64,000 bases of DNA. Origin: Thermococcus eurythermalis (lineage in GTDB: Archaea > Methanobacteriota_B > Thermococci > Thermococcales > Thermococcaceae). The position numbers were made by a program, and so were the translations under genes. Below the pieces are notes generated by a model, which had not been told where the DNA came from, did not search any database, and saw nothing but the letters and a program-made list of their open reading frames with translations. The DNA is taken from assembly GCF_000769655.1 (NCBI RefSeq), contig NZ_CP008887.1:1984001-2048000 (forward strand), written 5' to 3'. Positions 35,894 to 44,363 of the stretch are shown here, piece after piece; position 1 is the first letter of the stretch; each line of letters begins with the position of its first letter.

Positions 35894-37276
35894 TCAAAGC
35901 GCCCCCTTCCTCCTGAGAAGGGCAAGGTAGCTCGTGAACGCTCCCGTTGAGATGGTATCTCCCAGCCCCACGGTCGAGACCGGGTTGCTGACGAGCCTCG
36001 TGGGGATTATCACGACCTTGTACTCCCTTGTCCTCAGGCGCCTCTTGGCCTCCTCAAAGCGGAGCTTGACGTACTCGCCGCGCTCGTTGTAGGGGACGCT
36101 CAGGCCGACCTTGAAGTCCTCCGGCGAGCGAATGTCTCCGAGAGATGCCCTCGCAGCGGCTAGGGTTGTTCCGAGCTCAAGGCTCTGCCTCAGCTCCTCC
36201 TCGCTCAGCGGGTTGTCCGCGTGGGTGATGTACATGAGGTAGTAAATCGTGTGGATTTGAAGCACTTCAAGGTTCATCTCGTCTATGAGGATTTTTCCAC
36301 CCATGACGGTGTCCTCGATGCGGTTGTAGGTGAATATCCTCTCGGCGAGCTTGGAGTAGCCGAGGGCGTTAAGGACGTAGGCTATCTCGGACTCGTCCAT
36401 GCCGACGCTGTCCACGAGCGGGAAGAGGTTGTAGATGACCTTCTTTCTGAGCTCGCGGTTCTGTATTGAAGCGAACTCAAGGTGCACCTTGACGTCCTTC
36501 TCACGCTTGAGGAGCATTATGTCCTTCTTGGCCTCGCGGAAGTAGTAGTTCGCGTCCTTTCCGTCGGAATAGCGGGGCCTTATGCCCTGGTAGCCGGAGA
36601 GGATTGCACCGTCAACCCCCAGGCCAATCTCAGGCAAAAACGGCTTGAGCTCTGGCTCGGTGTAAATCCTTATGCTCTCGAAGCGGGCCGATACGATGAA
36701 ACGGCCCGAGTAAGGGACGGTAATCGTCTCGTTGCCCAGTTTAAAGGTCGTCCCGGCGCGGAACTCGAAGATGCGGTTCACCTTAATCGGGTCGTTCTCG
36801 CGGTAGGCCTCGCGGGGGTGCTTCAGAACGAGCTTCCCGTCCTCGACGACGGGGTAGAACAGATTAGGCTTGTTCACAAACATCTCGGCCTGCCTCTTGG
36901 CGAGGTGAGGAGTGTAAACGATTACCTTCCTGAAGTCGAGGTTGGCAAGGAGGTTGGCTATTATTCCCGCCTGGCCGCCCATCCTCTCCACATCGTACTT
37001 GAAGTGGGAGTCGAACCAGGCCTGGAGCTCTTCGTTCACAAGCGGGACGGCCATCGGCTTGCCGGTCTTGAGGGCGTGAACGAGCCTCGCGACGAAGTCC
37101 AGCGGCTCGTTTATCTCCCTCGGGTACTCTTCCATTCTCCTCTTGACTGCATCAGCCCCGAACTCGTCAATGAGCCTCTGGACTATCTCGCCGTTGAGAT
37201 AGACTATCGCGTCAACGTTCGTGTTGTAAGCTGTGAAGATTGACAGCTCCCTTGCCTCGTCGAGAAGCCCTATCAT
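35894..37276 (-). CDS. pfkC: ADP-dependent phosphofructokinase
   Basis: 460 aa, ribokinase-fold ADP-dependent sugar kinase. Substrate-side block TAYNTNVDAIVYLNGE, RMGGQAGIIANLLA, SGYQGIRPRYSDGKDANYY and the catalytic GLGDTISTGAF near the C-terminus. It matches the Thermococcus ADP-PFK rather than the ADP-glucokinase. It phosphorylates fructose-6-phosphate with ADP in the modified Embden-Meyerhof pathway. GGAGGGTGATACATT precedes ATG 37276, and a Tgr-type operator overlaps it. Confidence 0.96.
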   Translation of the reverse strand: MIGLLDEARELSIFTAYNTNVDAIVYLNGEIVQRLIDEFGADAVKRRMEEYPREINEPLDFVARLVHALKTGKPMAVPLVNEELQAWFDSHFKYDVERMGGQAGIIANLLANLDFRKVIVYTPHLAKRQAEMFVNKPNLFYPVVEDGKLVLKHPREAYRENDPIKVNRIFEFRAGTTFKLGNETITVPYSGRFIVSARFESIRIYTEPELKPFLPEIGLGVDGAILSGYQGIRPRYSDGKDANYYFREAKKDIMLLKREKDVKVHLEFASIQNRELRKKVIYNLFPLVDSVGMDESEIAYVLNALGYSKLAERIFTYNRIEDTVMGGKILIDEMNLEVLQIHTIYYLMYITHADNPLSEEELRQSLELGTTLAAARASLGDIRSPEDFKVGLSVPYNERGEYVKLRFEEAKRRLRTREYKVVIIPTRLVSNPVSTVGLGDTISTGAFTSYLALLRRKGAL

Positions 37277-37280
37277 AATG

Positions 37281-37297
37281 TATCACCCTCCGTGAGT
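37281..37297. promoter_or_regulatory. Thermococcales glycolytic motif (TGM), Tgr-type site of pfkC
   Basis: TATCAC-CCTCC-GTGAGT matches 10 of 12 defined bases of the TGM (TATCAC-N5-GTGATA). It lies downstream of the TATA-like CTTTTAAGA (minus strand, about 37311-37319) and covers the Shine-Dalgarno, the layout reported for Tgr-repressed glycolytic genes. Confidence 0.7.
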
Positions 37298-37361
37298 AAA
37301 AGAGTCGAAATCTTAAAAGGGTTTCGTCCCGGAGCAAAAACAAAGAGCAGGGAAAAACGAG

Positions 37362-38075
37362 TCAGTACTCTGTGAAGAGTCTCCCAAGGCCAGGAATGCG
37401 CTCCATAACGTCCATTTCCCGGAGGGCAAGCCACAGAGAAGCCTGGTTGCTCGTGACAACGGGGACACCGAGGTCGTTTTCGAGGGCCTCGATGATTTCA
37501 AAAGTCCTCCAGTTGGTGCAGCTGATGAAAATCGCCTCCGCTTCGTCCATGAAGCTCGCCTTGGCGAGGCGGTAGGCGGAATATGGCTCAAGTTTGCCTA
37601 TGTCCTGGTTGTCCTCAATGCCGAGGCCCCTGATGTCGAGAACCGTGAAGTCGTTGGCCTCGAGGAACTCCTTCTCCCTCACGTTAATCTCGTCGGTGTA
37701 GGGGGTTATGACTATTATCTCCCTTGCATCGAGCATCTTGAGGGCCTCTATCACGGCGGTGCTGGTGCTTATTACCGGGACGTTCACTTCCTCCTCTATC
37801 TCCATCTCAAGCTTTTTCTCGTAGTCCTTTCCGCCGATCAGCGAGCCGCTCGTGCACCCGTAGAGAATCAGCTCGACACCGGCATCGCGGAGGAGCTTGG
37901 CCCCCTCAACGGCCAGTGTGTTCATCTTTACAAGCTCCTCTTCCGTGACGTTCTTCAGCGAAATCCTCGTTGTGTGGAGCGAAACGCCCTCGGGCAGGTA
38001 ATCGTGAAGCTCCATCTCCATCGTCGTGTTTGAGGAGGGAACTATAAGGCCGAGCCTTCCTCTCCATCCGTACAT
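37362..38075 (-). CDS. Maleate isomerase / Asp-Glu racemase superfamily protein
   Basis: 237 aa, GGTGAAACC before ATG 38075. The two catalytic Cys of the superfamily are in ILYGCTSGSLIGG (about 75) and IFISCTNWRTFE (about 190). The glycine-rich start GRLGLIVPSSNTTMEMEL and VISTSTAVIEALKML are also typical. Relatives are maleate cis-trans isomerase, arylmalonate decarboxylase and aspartate racemase; the substrate here is not apparent. The gene lies upstream of pfkC on the same strand but has its own start region. Confidence 0.85.
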   Translation of the reverse strand: MYGWRGRLGLIVPSSNTTMEMELHDYLPEGVSLHTTRISLKNVTEEELVKMNTLAVEGAKLLRDAGVELILYGCTSGSLIGGKDYEKKLEMEIEEEVNVPVISTSTAVIEALKMLDAREIIVITPYTDEINVREKEFLEANDFTVLDIRGLGIEDNQDIGKLEPYSAYRLAKASFMDEAEAIFISCTNWRTFEIIEALENDLGVPVVTSNQASLWLALREMDVMERIPGLGRLFTEY

Positions 38076-38173
38076 GGTTTCACCCTTAGAGGTTTCTATT
38101 TGGGCTCTATTAAACCTTTGGTTTGGGAAAGGATTAACAAATAACCCATGTGAAGAGATTAAGGGGTGAAAAC

Positions 38174-38782
38174 ATGGAGCTTGATGATGCCATCATGAAG
38201 AGGAGTTCCGTGCGCTACTTTTTGGAGAAGCCCATACCGGAGGAAGACATCAAAAAGCTCATCGAGGCCGCTATAAGGGCCCCGACCGCGAGCGGGCTTG
38301 AGAACTGGAAGTTCGTGGTCTTCGTGAGCGAAGACGCGAGGGAAAAGATATACGACCTGATAGGAGAGGGCATGGTTCAGTACTACCGCGCCGTGAACCT
38401 TCCGGAAGACAAGATAGAGAAGCTCAAGAAGCGCATCTACGAGATGGGTATGTACAAGGCACCGGTTTACATAGCCGTTTTCATTGACAAACGCATCCGC
38501 TTCCTCAAGGGGGCGGAGTACGACGAGCCTGAGTTCATCTGGAGCGTCGAGAGCGCCGCGATTGCCATTCAGAACCTCATGCTCAAGGCAGTTGAGCTCG
38601 GCCTTGGGACGGTCTACATAGGCGTCACGAACTTCAGGGGCATAGAGGAGAAGGTGCGTGAGCTTGCGGGCCTCGACAAGAACCACTACCTCGTTGGGGT
38701 CATTCCGGTGGGCTACCCCAGGGACGAGCCCAGGCCATCGAAAAGGAAGAAGGGCGTCGAGGACGTCACCAAGTTTATTTAA
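38174..38782 (+). CDS. Nitroreductase-family FMN oxidoreductase
   Basis: 202 aa from ATG 38174 (GGGGTGAAAAC upstream). FMN-binding N-terminus MKRSSVRYFLEKPIPEEDIK, RAPTASGLENWKFVV, then EFIWSVESAAIAIQNLMLKA and the C-terminal VGVIPVGYPRDEPRPSKRK. The family reduces nitro compounds, flavins or other acceptors with NAD(P)H. In Thermococcus the physiological substrate is not fixed. Confidence 0.92.
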   Translation: MELDDAIMKRSSVRYFLEKPIPEEDIKKLIEAAIRAPTASGLENWKFVVFVSEDAREKIYDLIGEGMVQYYRAVNLPEDKIEKLKKRIYEMGMYKAPVYIAVFIDKRIRFLKGAEYDEPEFIWSVESAAIAIQNLMLKAVELGLGTVYIGVTNFRGIEEKVRELAGLDKNHYLVGVIPVGYPRDEPRPSKRKKGVEDVTKFI

Positions 38783-38844
38783 TCCAAATTCAGTTATCCA
38801 TCTAAACTTTTTTATTCCCTTTGTCTGAACCAGGGACGATAGGT

Positions 38845-39168
38845 ATGATAGAGTTTGTAATCCTGCTCGGTCTCATCGGCGGCTGGCTCGTGATGACGTC
38901 AACGCTGTTCCTCATGCTGGCCTTCGGGAAAATGTGGGGCCTGTTAGGGGTTATCTTCCTCGTGGGGTTCATCGTGATTAACCAGCGCTGGAAGGTCAGG
39001 TACATGAGGGCCATCATGGACGCGACCCCGAGGGCCAAAGAGCTGGCGAGGCACATCTTTGAAATGAACGAGTTAATCCTGCTGTCGTCCTACATAATGT
39101 CCCCCATCCTCTACACGGTCATCCAGAAGTACATTGAGATTGTTGTTAAGTTCCCAGCGGTGGGGTGA
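38845..39168 (+). CDS. Small membrane protein upstream of thiI
   Basis: 107 aa from ATG 38845 (GATAGGT upstream). Two adjacent hydrophobic segments (FVILLGLIGGWLVMTSTLFLML and MWGLLGVIFLVGFIVI), then a basic/amphipathic stretch, then a third hydrophobic segment ILLSSYIMSPILYTVI. The family is not recognised. It ends 4 nt before thiI and is probably co-transcribed with it. Confidence 0.65.
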   Translation: MIEFVILLGLIGGWLVMTSTLFLMLAFGKMWGLLGVIFLVGFIVINQRWKVRYMRAIMDATPRAKELARHIFEMNELILLSSYIMSPILYTVIQKYIEIVVKFPAVG

Positions 39169-39172
39169 TTGA

Positions 39173-40315
39173 ATGAACGTTGTCATCGTAAGATACGGCG
39201 AGATAGGAACTAAGTCCAGGCAGACGAGGAGATGGTTTGAGAACATCCTCATGAACAACATCCGCGAGGCCCTCGTTAGCGAGGGAATTGAGTTCAAGAA
39301 GGTCGAGACAAAGCACGGCAGAGTCCTCGTAAGGACGAACAAGGCCAAGGAGGCCGTTGAAGTCCTCACGCGCGTCTTTGGAATAGTCTCGCTCTCACCG
39401 GCGATGGAAGTTGATGCCGACCTCGAAAAAATCAACAAGACTGCCCTCAAGCTCTTCAGGAGAAAAAAGAGGGAACTCCGCCTTGAAAAGCCGAAGTTCC
39501 GCGTCACCGCGAGGAGAATCACCAAGGAGTTCCCCCTGAAGAGTCCGGAGCTCCAGGCGAAGGTCGGAGAGTACATCCTTGAGAACGAGGAGAGCGAGGT
39601 AGACCTGCAGGACTACGACATCGAGGTCGGCGTCGAGCTGATGGAAGGGAAAGCCTACATTTTCGTTGACAAAATCCGCGCCTGGGGAGGGCTCCCCATT
39701 GGCACTCAGGGCAAAGTTGTTGCGCTCCTCAGCGGCGGCATAGACTCGCCCGTGGCCGCTTTCCTAATGATGAAGCGCGGTGTGGAGGTAGTTCCCGTCC
39801 ACATCTACATGGGCGAGAAGACCCTTGAAAAGGTGCGCAAAATCTGGAACCAGCTGAAGAAGTACCACTACGGCGGGAAGGCCGAGCTGATAGTCGTCAA
39901 GCCGAAGGAGAGGGAGAAAATCCTTGAAAAGCTCCGCGAGATGAAGAAGGAGAAATACACCTGCATATTCTGCAAGTTCATGATGGTAAAGCACGCCGAC
40001 AAGTTAGCTAAAGAGTTCGGGGCGAAGGGCATCGTCATGGGCGACTCCCTCGGCCAGGTAGCTTCACAGACCCTTGAAAACATGTACATCGTCAGCCAGG
40101 CGAGCGACCTGCCGATTTACAGACCGCTCATAGGCCTCGACAAGGAGGAAATAGTGGGCATAGCCAAGAGGATAGGCACCTTCGAGCTCTCCACCCTCCC
40201 AGAGGACGAGATTCCATTCATCCCGAAGCACCCTGTGATAAGGGGCTCATGGGAGGAGTTCAAGAAGCTCTACAGGGCAGTCTTTGGAGAAGAGCCGAAG
40301 AAGAGGGAGTGCTGA
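39173..40315 (+). CDS. thiI: tRNA 4-thiouridine synthase ThiI (THUMP + PP-loop)
   Basis: 380 aa, without the rhodanese domain of the E. coli protein. NFLD-THUMP region about 1-170 (NVVIVRYGEIGTKSRQTRRW), PP-loop ALLSGGIDSPVAAFLMMKRG, CxxC YTCIFCKFMM (Cys264, Cys267) and GIVMGDSLGQVASQTLEN. The position where other ThiI proteins carry a further Cys reads EIPFIPKHP (Ile); the only other Cys is the last residue, Cys380. It makes s4U8 in tRNA. A partner without THUMP lies at 41183. Confidence 0.93.
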   Translation: MNVVIVRYGEIGTKSRQTRRWFENILMNNIREALVSEGIEFKKVETKHGRVLVRTNKAKEAVEVLTRVFGIVSLSPAMEVDADLEKINKTALKLFRRKKRELRLEKPKFRVTARRITKEFPLKSPELQAKVGEYILENEESEVDLQDYDIEVGVELMEGKAYIFVDKIRAWGGLPIGTQGKVVALLSGGIDSPVAAFLMMKRGVEVVPVHIYMGEKTLEKVRKIWNQLKKYHYGGKAELIVVKPKEREKILEKLREMKKEKYTCIFCKFMMVKHADKLAKEFGAKGIVMGDSLGQVASQTLENMYIVSQASDLPIYRPLIGLDKEEIVGIAKRIGTFELSTLPEDEIPFIPKHPVIRGSWEEFKKLYRAVFGEEPKKREC

Positions 40316-40324
40316 GGTGGTGGC

Positions 40325-40876
40325 ATGGAATTCGGGCGCCTTGGGGCCTACGTCGCCCTTTCCCTACCAGTTATTTTCATAATAGGCCTGAGCATAGTCG
40401 TCCACGCCAACCCATGGTTTTCCTTCACAGACAACGCCCTGAGCGACATGGGTTCGCTCCACAACCCCAACCGCTGGCTCTTCAACGGTTTCTTGATGGT
40501 TTTCGCGGCAATTGTAATGATTCCTTCTGTAGTCGCAGTCAAGAACGGGCTTTCCTATCTCATGCCCCTCGCAACGGTCTTCCTCTTCCTCGTTGGAGTG
40601 TTTCCGGAGGAGCTCCCCTATCACAGCCCTTCAGCAATTCTGTTTTACGTCCTCGCTTTAGCCGATATAGCGCTCGTCGGAATAAAGCTCGCCAGAAGAG
40701 GAGTTTCCGCCGGCTACATCTGGAGCGCCTTGGCAGTCGTGACATTTGTCCTGATGGTCTACCTCGTTAAAGCCAAGGTGTTTAAAGGGATCGCGATTCC
40801 GGAGCTCATCGGTGCGGCAACGATACTGGCGTGGTTCGTCTACATCGGCCTGCTCCAGCTCAGGGCTGTTCCATAG
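40325..40876 (+). CDS. DUF998 family membrane protein
   Basis: 183 aa, RBS GAGGTGGTGGC before ATG 40325. Six hydrophobic helices; the family pattern NPWFSFTDNALSDMGSLHNP after helix 1, WLFNGFLMVFAAIVMI and FPEELPYHSPSAILFYVL is clear. DUF998 proteins are found in archaea and bacteria and have no established function; the conserved His/Glu pair (EELPYH) may be catalytic. It follows thiI at 9 nt, in the same operon. Confidence 0.85.
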   Translation: MEFGRLGAYVALSLPVIFIIGLSIVVHANPWFSFTDNALSDMGSLHNPNRWLFNGFLMVFAAIVMIPSVVAVKNGLSYLMPLATVFLFLVGVFPEELPYHSPSAILFYVLALADIALVGIKLARRGVSAGYIWSALAVVTFVLMVYLVKAKVFKGIAIPELIGAATILAWFVYIGLLQLRAVP

Positions 40877-41182
40877 ATAACAACAAGCGGGACATTTGCT
40901 GGCTTTTGTTTTCCGTAATTTTTATTATAGCCTTGTGGGGTAGTTTTCAGTGATGTGGTAGTCTCCGGTATGTGGGAGTTTTGTAAGCCCGAATGGAGAC
41001 TGCTGAAACTCCCGAAGATGTGGGGAGTCCCCGTTCCCCCCGAAAGCCCCACAATGAAGATGGGAGTGGGGAAGGTTATCCGCTACGATGGTCTCGCATG
41101 TCCAAAAGTAGCGGGTAACCAGAACGGTTTCAAACTCTAAGTTGAGGAAAGCTTCATATACGGCCCTTTCCTTCTCCCAACC
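40877..41182 (+). other. Intergenic region with a possible insertion-sequence relic
   Basis: 306 bp. A 61-codon open frame at 40955-41140 (ending ACPKVAGNQNGFKL) and the G-rich GTGGGGAGTCCCCGTTCCC with a possible stem resemble leftovers of a transposon 3' end rather than a host gene, but I cannot prove it. The last 32 bp hold the promoter of the next gene: TTCATATACGG at 41153-41163 puts transcription start near ATG 41183 (leaderless). Confidence 0.35.
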
Positions 41183-41773
41183 ATGAAAGCCGTTGCACTG
41201 CTCAGCTCAGGCATAGACTCACCGGTCGCGATTTATTTGATGCTCACGAAGGGCGTTGAAGTGACCCCCGTGCACTTCAGGCAGAGCGACAAAAAGGAGT
41301 CCAAAGTCCGGGAGCTCTACGAAGTCCTTAACAAGTACGGAAAGCTGAACGAGCCTGTAATCGTTGATGCCTATGAGGAGCAGGCCCCAGTCTTCTCGAA
41401 ACTGGCGGAGATAGGAAAAGGGAAGTGGACGTGCCTCTTCTGCAAGTGGACGATGATAAGGAAGGCCTGCAGGATAGGACACGAAATCGGGGCGAGGGCA
41501 TTAATCACGGGCGACAGCCTCGGCCAGGTTGCAAGCCAGACCCTCGACAACCTTCTCGTGATAAGCACCGCCAGCGATTTACCGATTCTGCGGCCGCTGA
41601 TAGGCCTCGACAAGGAAGAGATAGTGAGAATAGCGAAGGAGATAGGAACTTTCGAGATAAGCATCGAGCCTGAAGAGCCGTGCCCCTTCGTGCCGAAGTA
41701 CCCGATAGTCAGAGGCTCCCTCGGCGAGTTCGAGAAGATAAAGGAAGCGCTGATTAGGGAAGGCGTTCTTTGA
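41183..41773 (+). CDS. Stand-alone ThiI-like PP-loop sulfurtransferase
   Basis: 196 aa, equivalent to the C-terminal half of ThiI without THUMP. PP-loop ALLSSGIDSPVAIYLMLTKG, CxxC WTCLFCKWTM (Cys84, Cys87), LITGDSLGQVASQTLDN and a third Cys at 167 in EEPCPFVPKYP, at the site where the full-length ThiI has lost it. Three Cys of this kind bind a 3Fe-4S cluster in methanogen ThiI. It may work together with the THUMP protein or thiolate another substrate. The cysteine synthase homologue follows. Confidence 0.85.
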   Translation: MKAVALLSSGIDSPVAIYLMLTKGVEVTPVHFRQSDKKESKVRELYEVLNKYGKLNEPVIVDAYEEQAPVFSKLAEIGKGKWTCLFCKWTMIRKACRIGHEIGARALITGDSLGQVASQTLDNLLVISTASDLPILRPLIGLDKEEIVRIAKEIGTFEISIEPEEPCPFVPKYPIVRGSLGEFEKIKEALIREGVL

Positions 41774-41850
41774 TTACCCAATTTTGTCCCCAACTGTACG
41801 CTCTAGGAAAGTTTTTAAGGCCTTCTCCGGATTCCTTTCCGGTGACGGCA

Positions 41851-42751
41851 ATGAACGTGTTTAAGGGCACTCTCGAACTGTTCGAGAAGTACAAGCCGAC
41901 CCCCCTGGTCAGGCTCTCGGCCGAGCGGGGGGATGTCTTTTGCCAAGTTAGAGTTCTTTAACCCGTTCAGCAGGAGCATAAAGGACAGAACCGTTTTTAA
42001 CATGCTTACGAAGGCCAGGGAGCGCGGGGAGATCAACGACACCGCCCTTTTTGAGGCGACCTCCGGCAACGTCGGAATCGCCATGGCGGCCCTGAGCAAC
42101 GTTTTTGGCATCAGGTTCAGAGCATACCTGCCAAAGCCGACCCCGAGGGCCACGCAGGTTCTCTTAAAGGTTCTCGGTGCAGAGGTCGTCAGGACGGACT
42201 TCGAGACGATAGACCAGACCATGGTGCGCTTTGTGCAGAAGGAGGCCAGAAAAGCCGGTGCGGTGAACCTCAACCAGTACGAAAACGACGATAACTTTGA
42301 GGCGCACTACCGCTCCACGGCCAGAGAAATCGAGGAACAGCTGAGGAGCATAGGCAAGAAGCCGGACGTGCTGATAGCGGGCATAGGGACTTCGGGCCAC
42401 ATAGCGGGCATAGCGAGCTACCTGAAGGAGCGCTACGACACGGAGGTCATCGGCGTTGTCCCAGCGAAGGGAGAGAAGATACCGGGAATCAAGAGGCTGG
42501 AAACGAAGCCCAAGTGGTACTTCCAGACAGAGATAGACCGCGTGGTGGAAATAACGAGGAACGAGGCCATAGAGGGGGCAATCCGCGTCGCCAGAAGGGA
42601 CGGCCTTCTCATAGGCCTCAGCTCGGGGGCAGTGTTCAGGGCGTACGAGAAGCTCGCGGAAGAGCTCGGCGAGAAGACCTACGTCCTCATATTCCCAGAC
42701 GATGGGTTTAAATACGTCGAGGCCTTTGAGGGCTACCTGGGGATAACATGA
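41851..42751 (+). pseudogene. Cysteine synthase family PLP enzyme, frameshifted
   Basis: ATG 41851 (RBS GGTGACGGCA) opens NVFKGTLELFEKYKPTPLVR in one frame. The rest, from AKLEFFNPFSRSIKDRTVFN with the PLP Lys, is in the +1 frame. The switch falls in GCGGGGGGATGTCTTTTGCC (41926-41944): one base too many in the G6 or T4 run. Removing one T restores GDVFAKLEFFNPF. The remainder is complete: EATSGNVGIAM (substrate loop), GIGTSGHIAGIA (phosphate loop) and GLLIGLSSGAVF. Either a recent lesion, a sequencing error, or +1 recoding at TTT-T. An intact enzyme would make cysteine from an O-acetyl or O-phospho amino acid. Confidence 0.85.
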
Positions 42752-43074
42752 AGAGACTTGCCCTCGCCACTCTCCTTCTTTCGGTCAACGGAATAATGCT
42801 CCTGTACTACGCCTACGCCCTGAGCTCGCCCGTTTACCTGACATTCGCCCTCCTGAGCCTTCTGCTCGCCTACGGCGTTGGACTCGAGAACAGAACCGCG
42901 ATAAAGGTCGCCCTCATCTACGCCGCGGCGGAGTTCTTCTTTGCATTGCTGTTCCTGATGGCAGGCAACGTATTCTCTGCCGTCGATGCCGCAGTGAGCT
43001 TCTTCATACTGCACGACATCATGGGGTACATCAAGGAAGTTGCGGGCGAAGAAGAGACCGAAGACGTTGATTAA
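42748..43074 (+). CDS. Small four-helix membrane protein
   Basis: 108 aa; the ATG overlaps the preceding stop (ATGA). Four hydrophobic segments (ALATLLLSVNGIMLLYYAYA, VYLTFALLSLLLAYGVG, IKVALIYAAAEFFFALLFLM and a shorter last one) and an acidic tail GEEETEDVD. No family is recognised. Translational coupling to the cysteine synthase frame is notable because that frame is broken upstream. Confidence 0.7.
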   Translation: MKRLALATLLLSVNGIMLLYYAYALSSPVYLTFALLSLLLAYGVGLENRTAIKVALIYAAAEFFFALLFLMAGNVFSAVDAAVSFFILHDIMGYIKEVAGEEETEDVD

Positions 43075-43199
43075 ACGCCCCCTGCAGTATCTGGAGCACA
43101 CCTTAAACCACAACAACGAACAAACCGGCCGTTTTGAATTTCCGGGCCTTTGCAGGTGTCGGGAAGGCATCAGAAAATTCCTCCTTTCAATAGGGACAT

Positions 43200-43257
43200 G
43201 TTTATAAGGGTAAATTGTCCAATAGATAACAAACAGCGGTAGCCAGGAGGACGAAGA
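43200..43257 (+). promoter_or_regulatory. Promoter and RBS of the kelch-like gene
   Basis: TTTATAAGGG at 43201-43210 is a TATA box, and CAGGAGGACGAAG lies immediately before ATG 43258. The upstream 43075-43199 stretch shows no gene. Confidence 0.6.
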
Positions 43258-44232
43258 ATGAAGAAGTCTCTCCTAGTTCTTCCAGTTCTGGCCGTCATTC
43301 TGGTTGGCATCGCGGTTATCGGGTTTTCGGAGAATGGCACTCTCAAAGAAGCCCAAAAAATAGATGACAGCGTTTCTCTCAACGTGCGCTTTGCAGTGTG
43401 GACTGGGAAAGAAATTATCGTTGGGGCAGTTCTTTTCGTGGAGGAAGAAGATGCCTATGAGTTCCGGATTTACAGAATCTCAGGGGATAAGAAAGAGGTC
43501 GCTTTGAGGATCCCAATCGGAGATATGCCAGTTCCCGGCGACACTGCCGTTTGGACTGGAAAGGAAATCCTGATTTTCGGAGGGACTGAAAATGAAGGAA
43601 CCGCGTATCAAACGCCCGATGTGTATTCATACAGTCCGGACACGAATCAGCTCAGGCTTTTGAACGCTTCAATACCTTACCCAAATTCTGGCAAAGCGGC
43701 CCTGTGGGACGGGAGATATGGTTATCTCTTCATACAACCTGACAGGTCGGAGGAAAAGTTCGTTTACAGGTTTGAGCCGGAAACGGGGAGGTTTGAAAAG
43801 TTAAACGTCACGTATCCGGAGGGATTCGGCAACCCCGGGACATGTCTCTACTCGGCGGTGTGGTATAAGGGCCTCGGCTATCTGGTCTTCCGGGATAAAA
43901 TTGCAGTGTTTGACCCCCGTTCACTCTCGTTTAGGTGGTTCAACACAACCCTGCCCACGGAGTACTATGCCCGCAGTGCTGTGGCCACGGAGGAGGGCAT
44001 TTTCATATTCGGCGGCTTCCTCACGTGGGACGACTTCAGCAGGGAGATCTTCAAATTCGTTCCAGAGAAGGGTTTAGTGGAGAAAATGAAGAGTGAGCTC
44101 CCATTCGGCGTTGCTCAGGCCCCCGCCGTTTGGGACGGAAAGCGCGTGTACATAATAGGCGGCTACAGTAACGGCAGAGATGTTAATGCCATAATCCCGT
44201 ACGATTATAGGGCGGACAGGGTTGGAGGGTAG
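43258..44232 (+). CDS. Exported kelch-type beta-propeller protein
   Basis: 324 aa. An N-terminal signal or anchor KKSLLVLPVLAVILVGIAVI is followed by repeating units of the kelch type, each with a V-W-T/D-G-K start and a GG: AVWTGKEIIVGAV, AVWTGKEILIFGGTEN, ALWDGRYGYLFI, ATEEGIFIFGGF, AVWDGKRVYIIGGYSN. At least six blades are visible. It is extracellular or membrane-tethered, with a probable binding role. No gene partner; it lies in its own transcription unit. Confidence 0.8.
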   Translation: MKKSLLVLPVLAVILVGIAVIGFSENGTLKEAQKIDDSVSLNVRFAVWTGKEIIVGAVLFVEEEDAYEFRIYRISGDKKEVALRIPIGDMPVPGDTAVWTGKEILIFGGTENEGTAYQTPDVYSYSPDTNQLRLLNASIPYPNSGKAALWDGRYGYLFIQPDRSEEKFVYRFEPETGRFEKLNVTYPEGFGNPGTCLYSAVWYKGLGYLVFRDKIAVFDPRSLSFRWFNTTLPTEYYARSAVATEEGIFIFGGFLTWDDFSREIFKFVPEKGLVEKMKSELPFGVAQAPAVWDGKRVYIIGGYSNGRDVNAIIPYDYRADRVGG

Positions 44233-44363
44233 CTTTATCGGGCCCAACGGCTAGTGGAGACAAAGAATTGGTCACAAAAGGTCATTGCCACAAGAGCACT
44301 AAAATTGCAGAAAACAGTGAAAAACAAAAGGCGCCGATTAGCAGTCAGTTCCGAGGAACTGCT

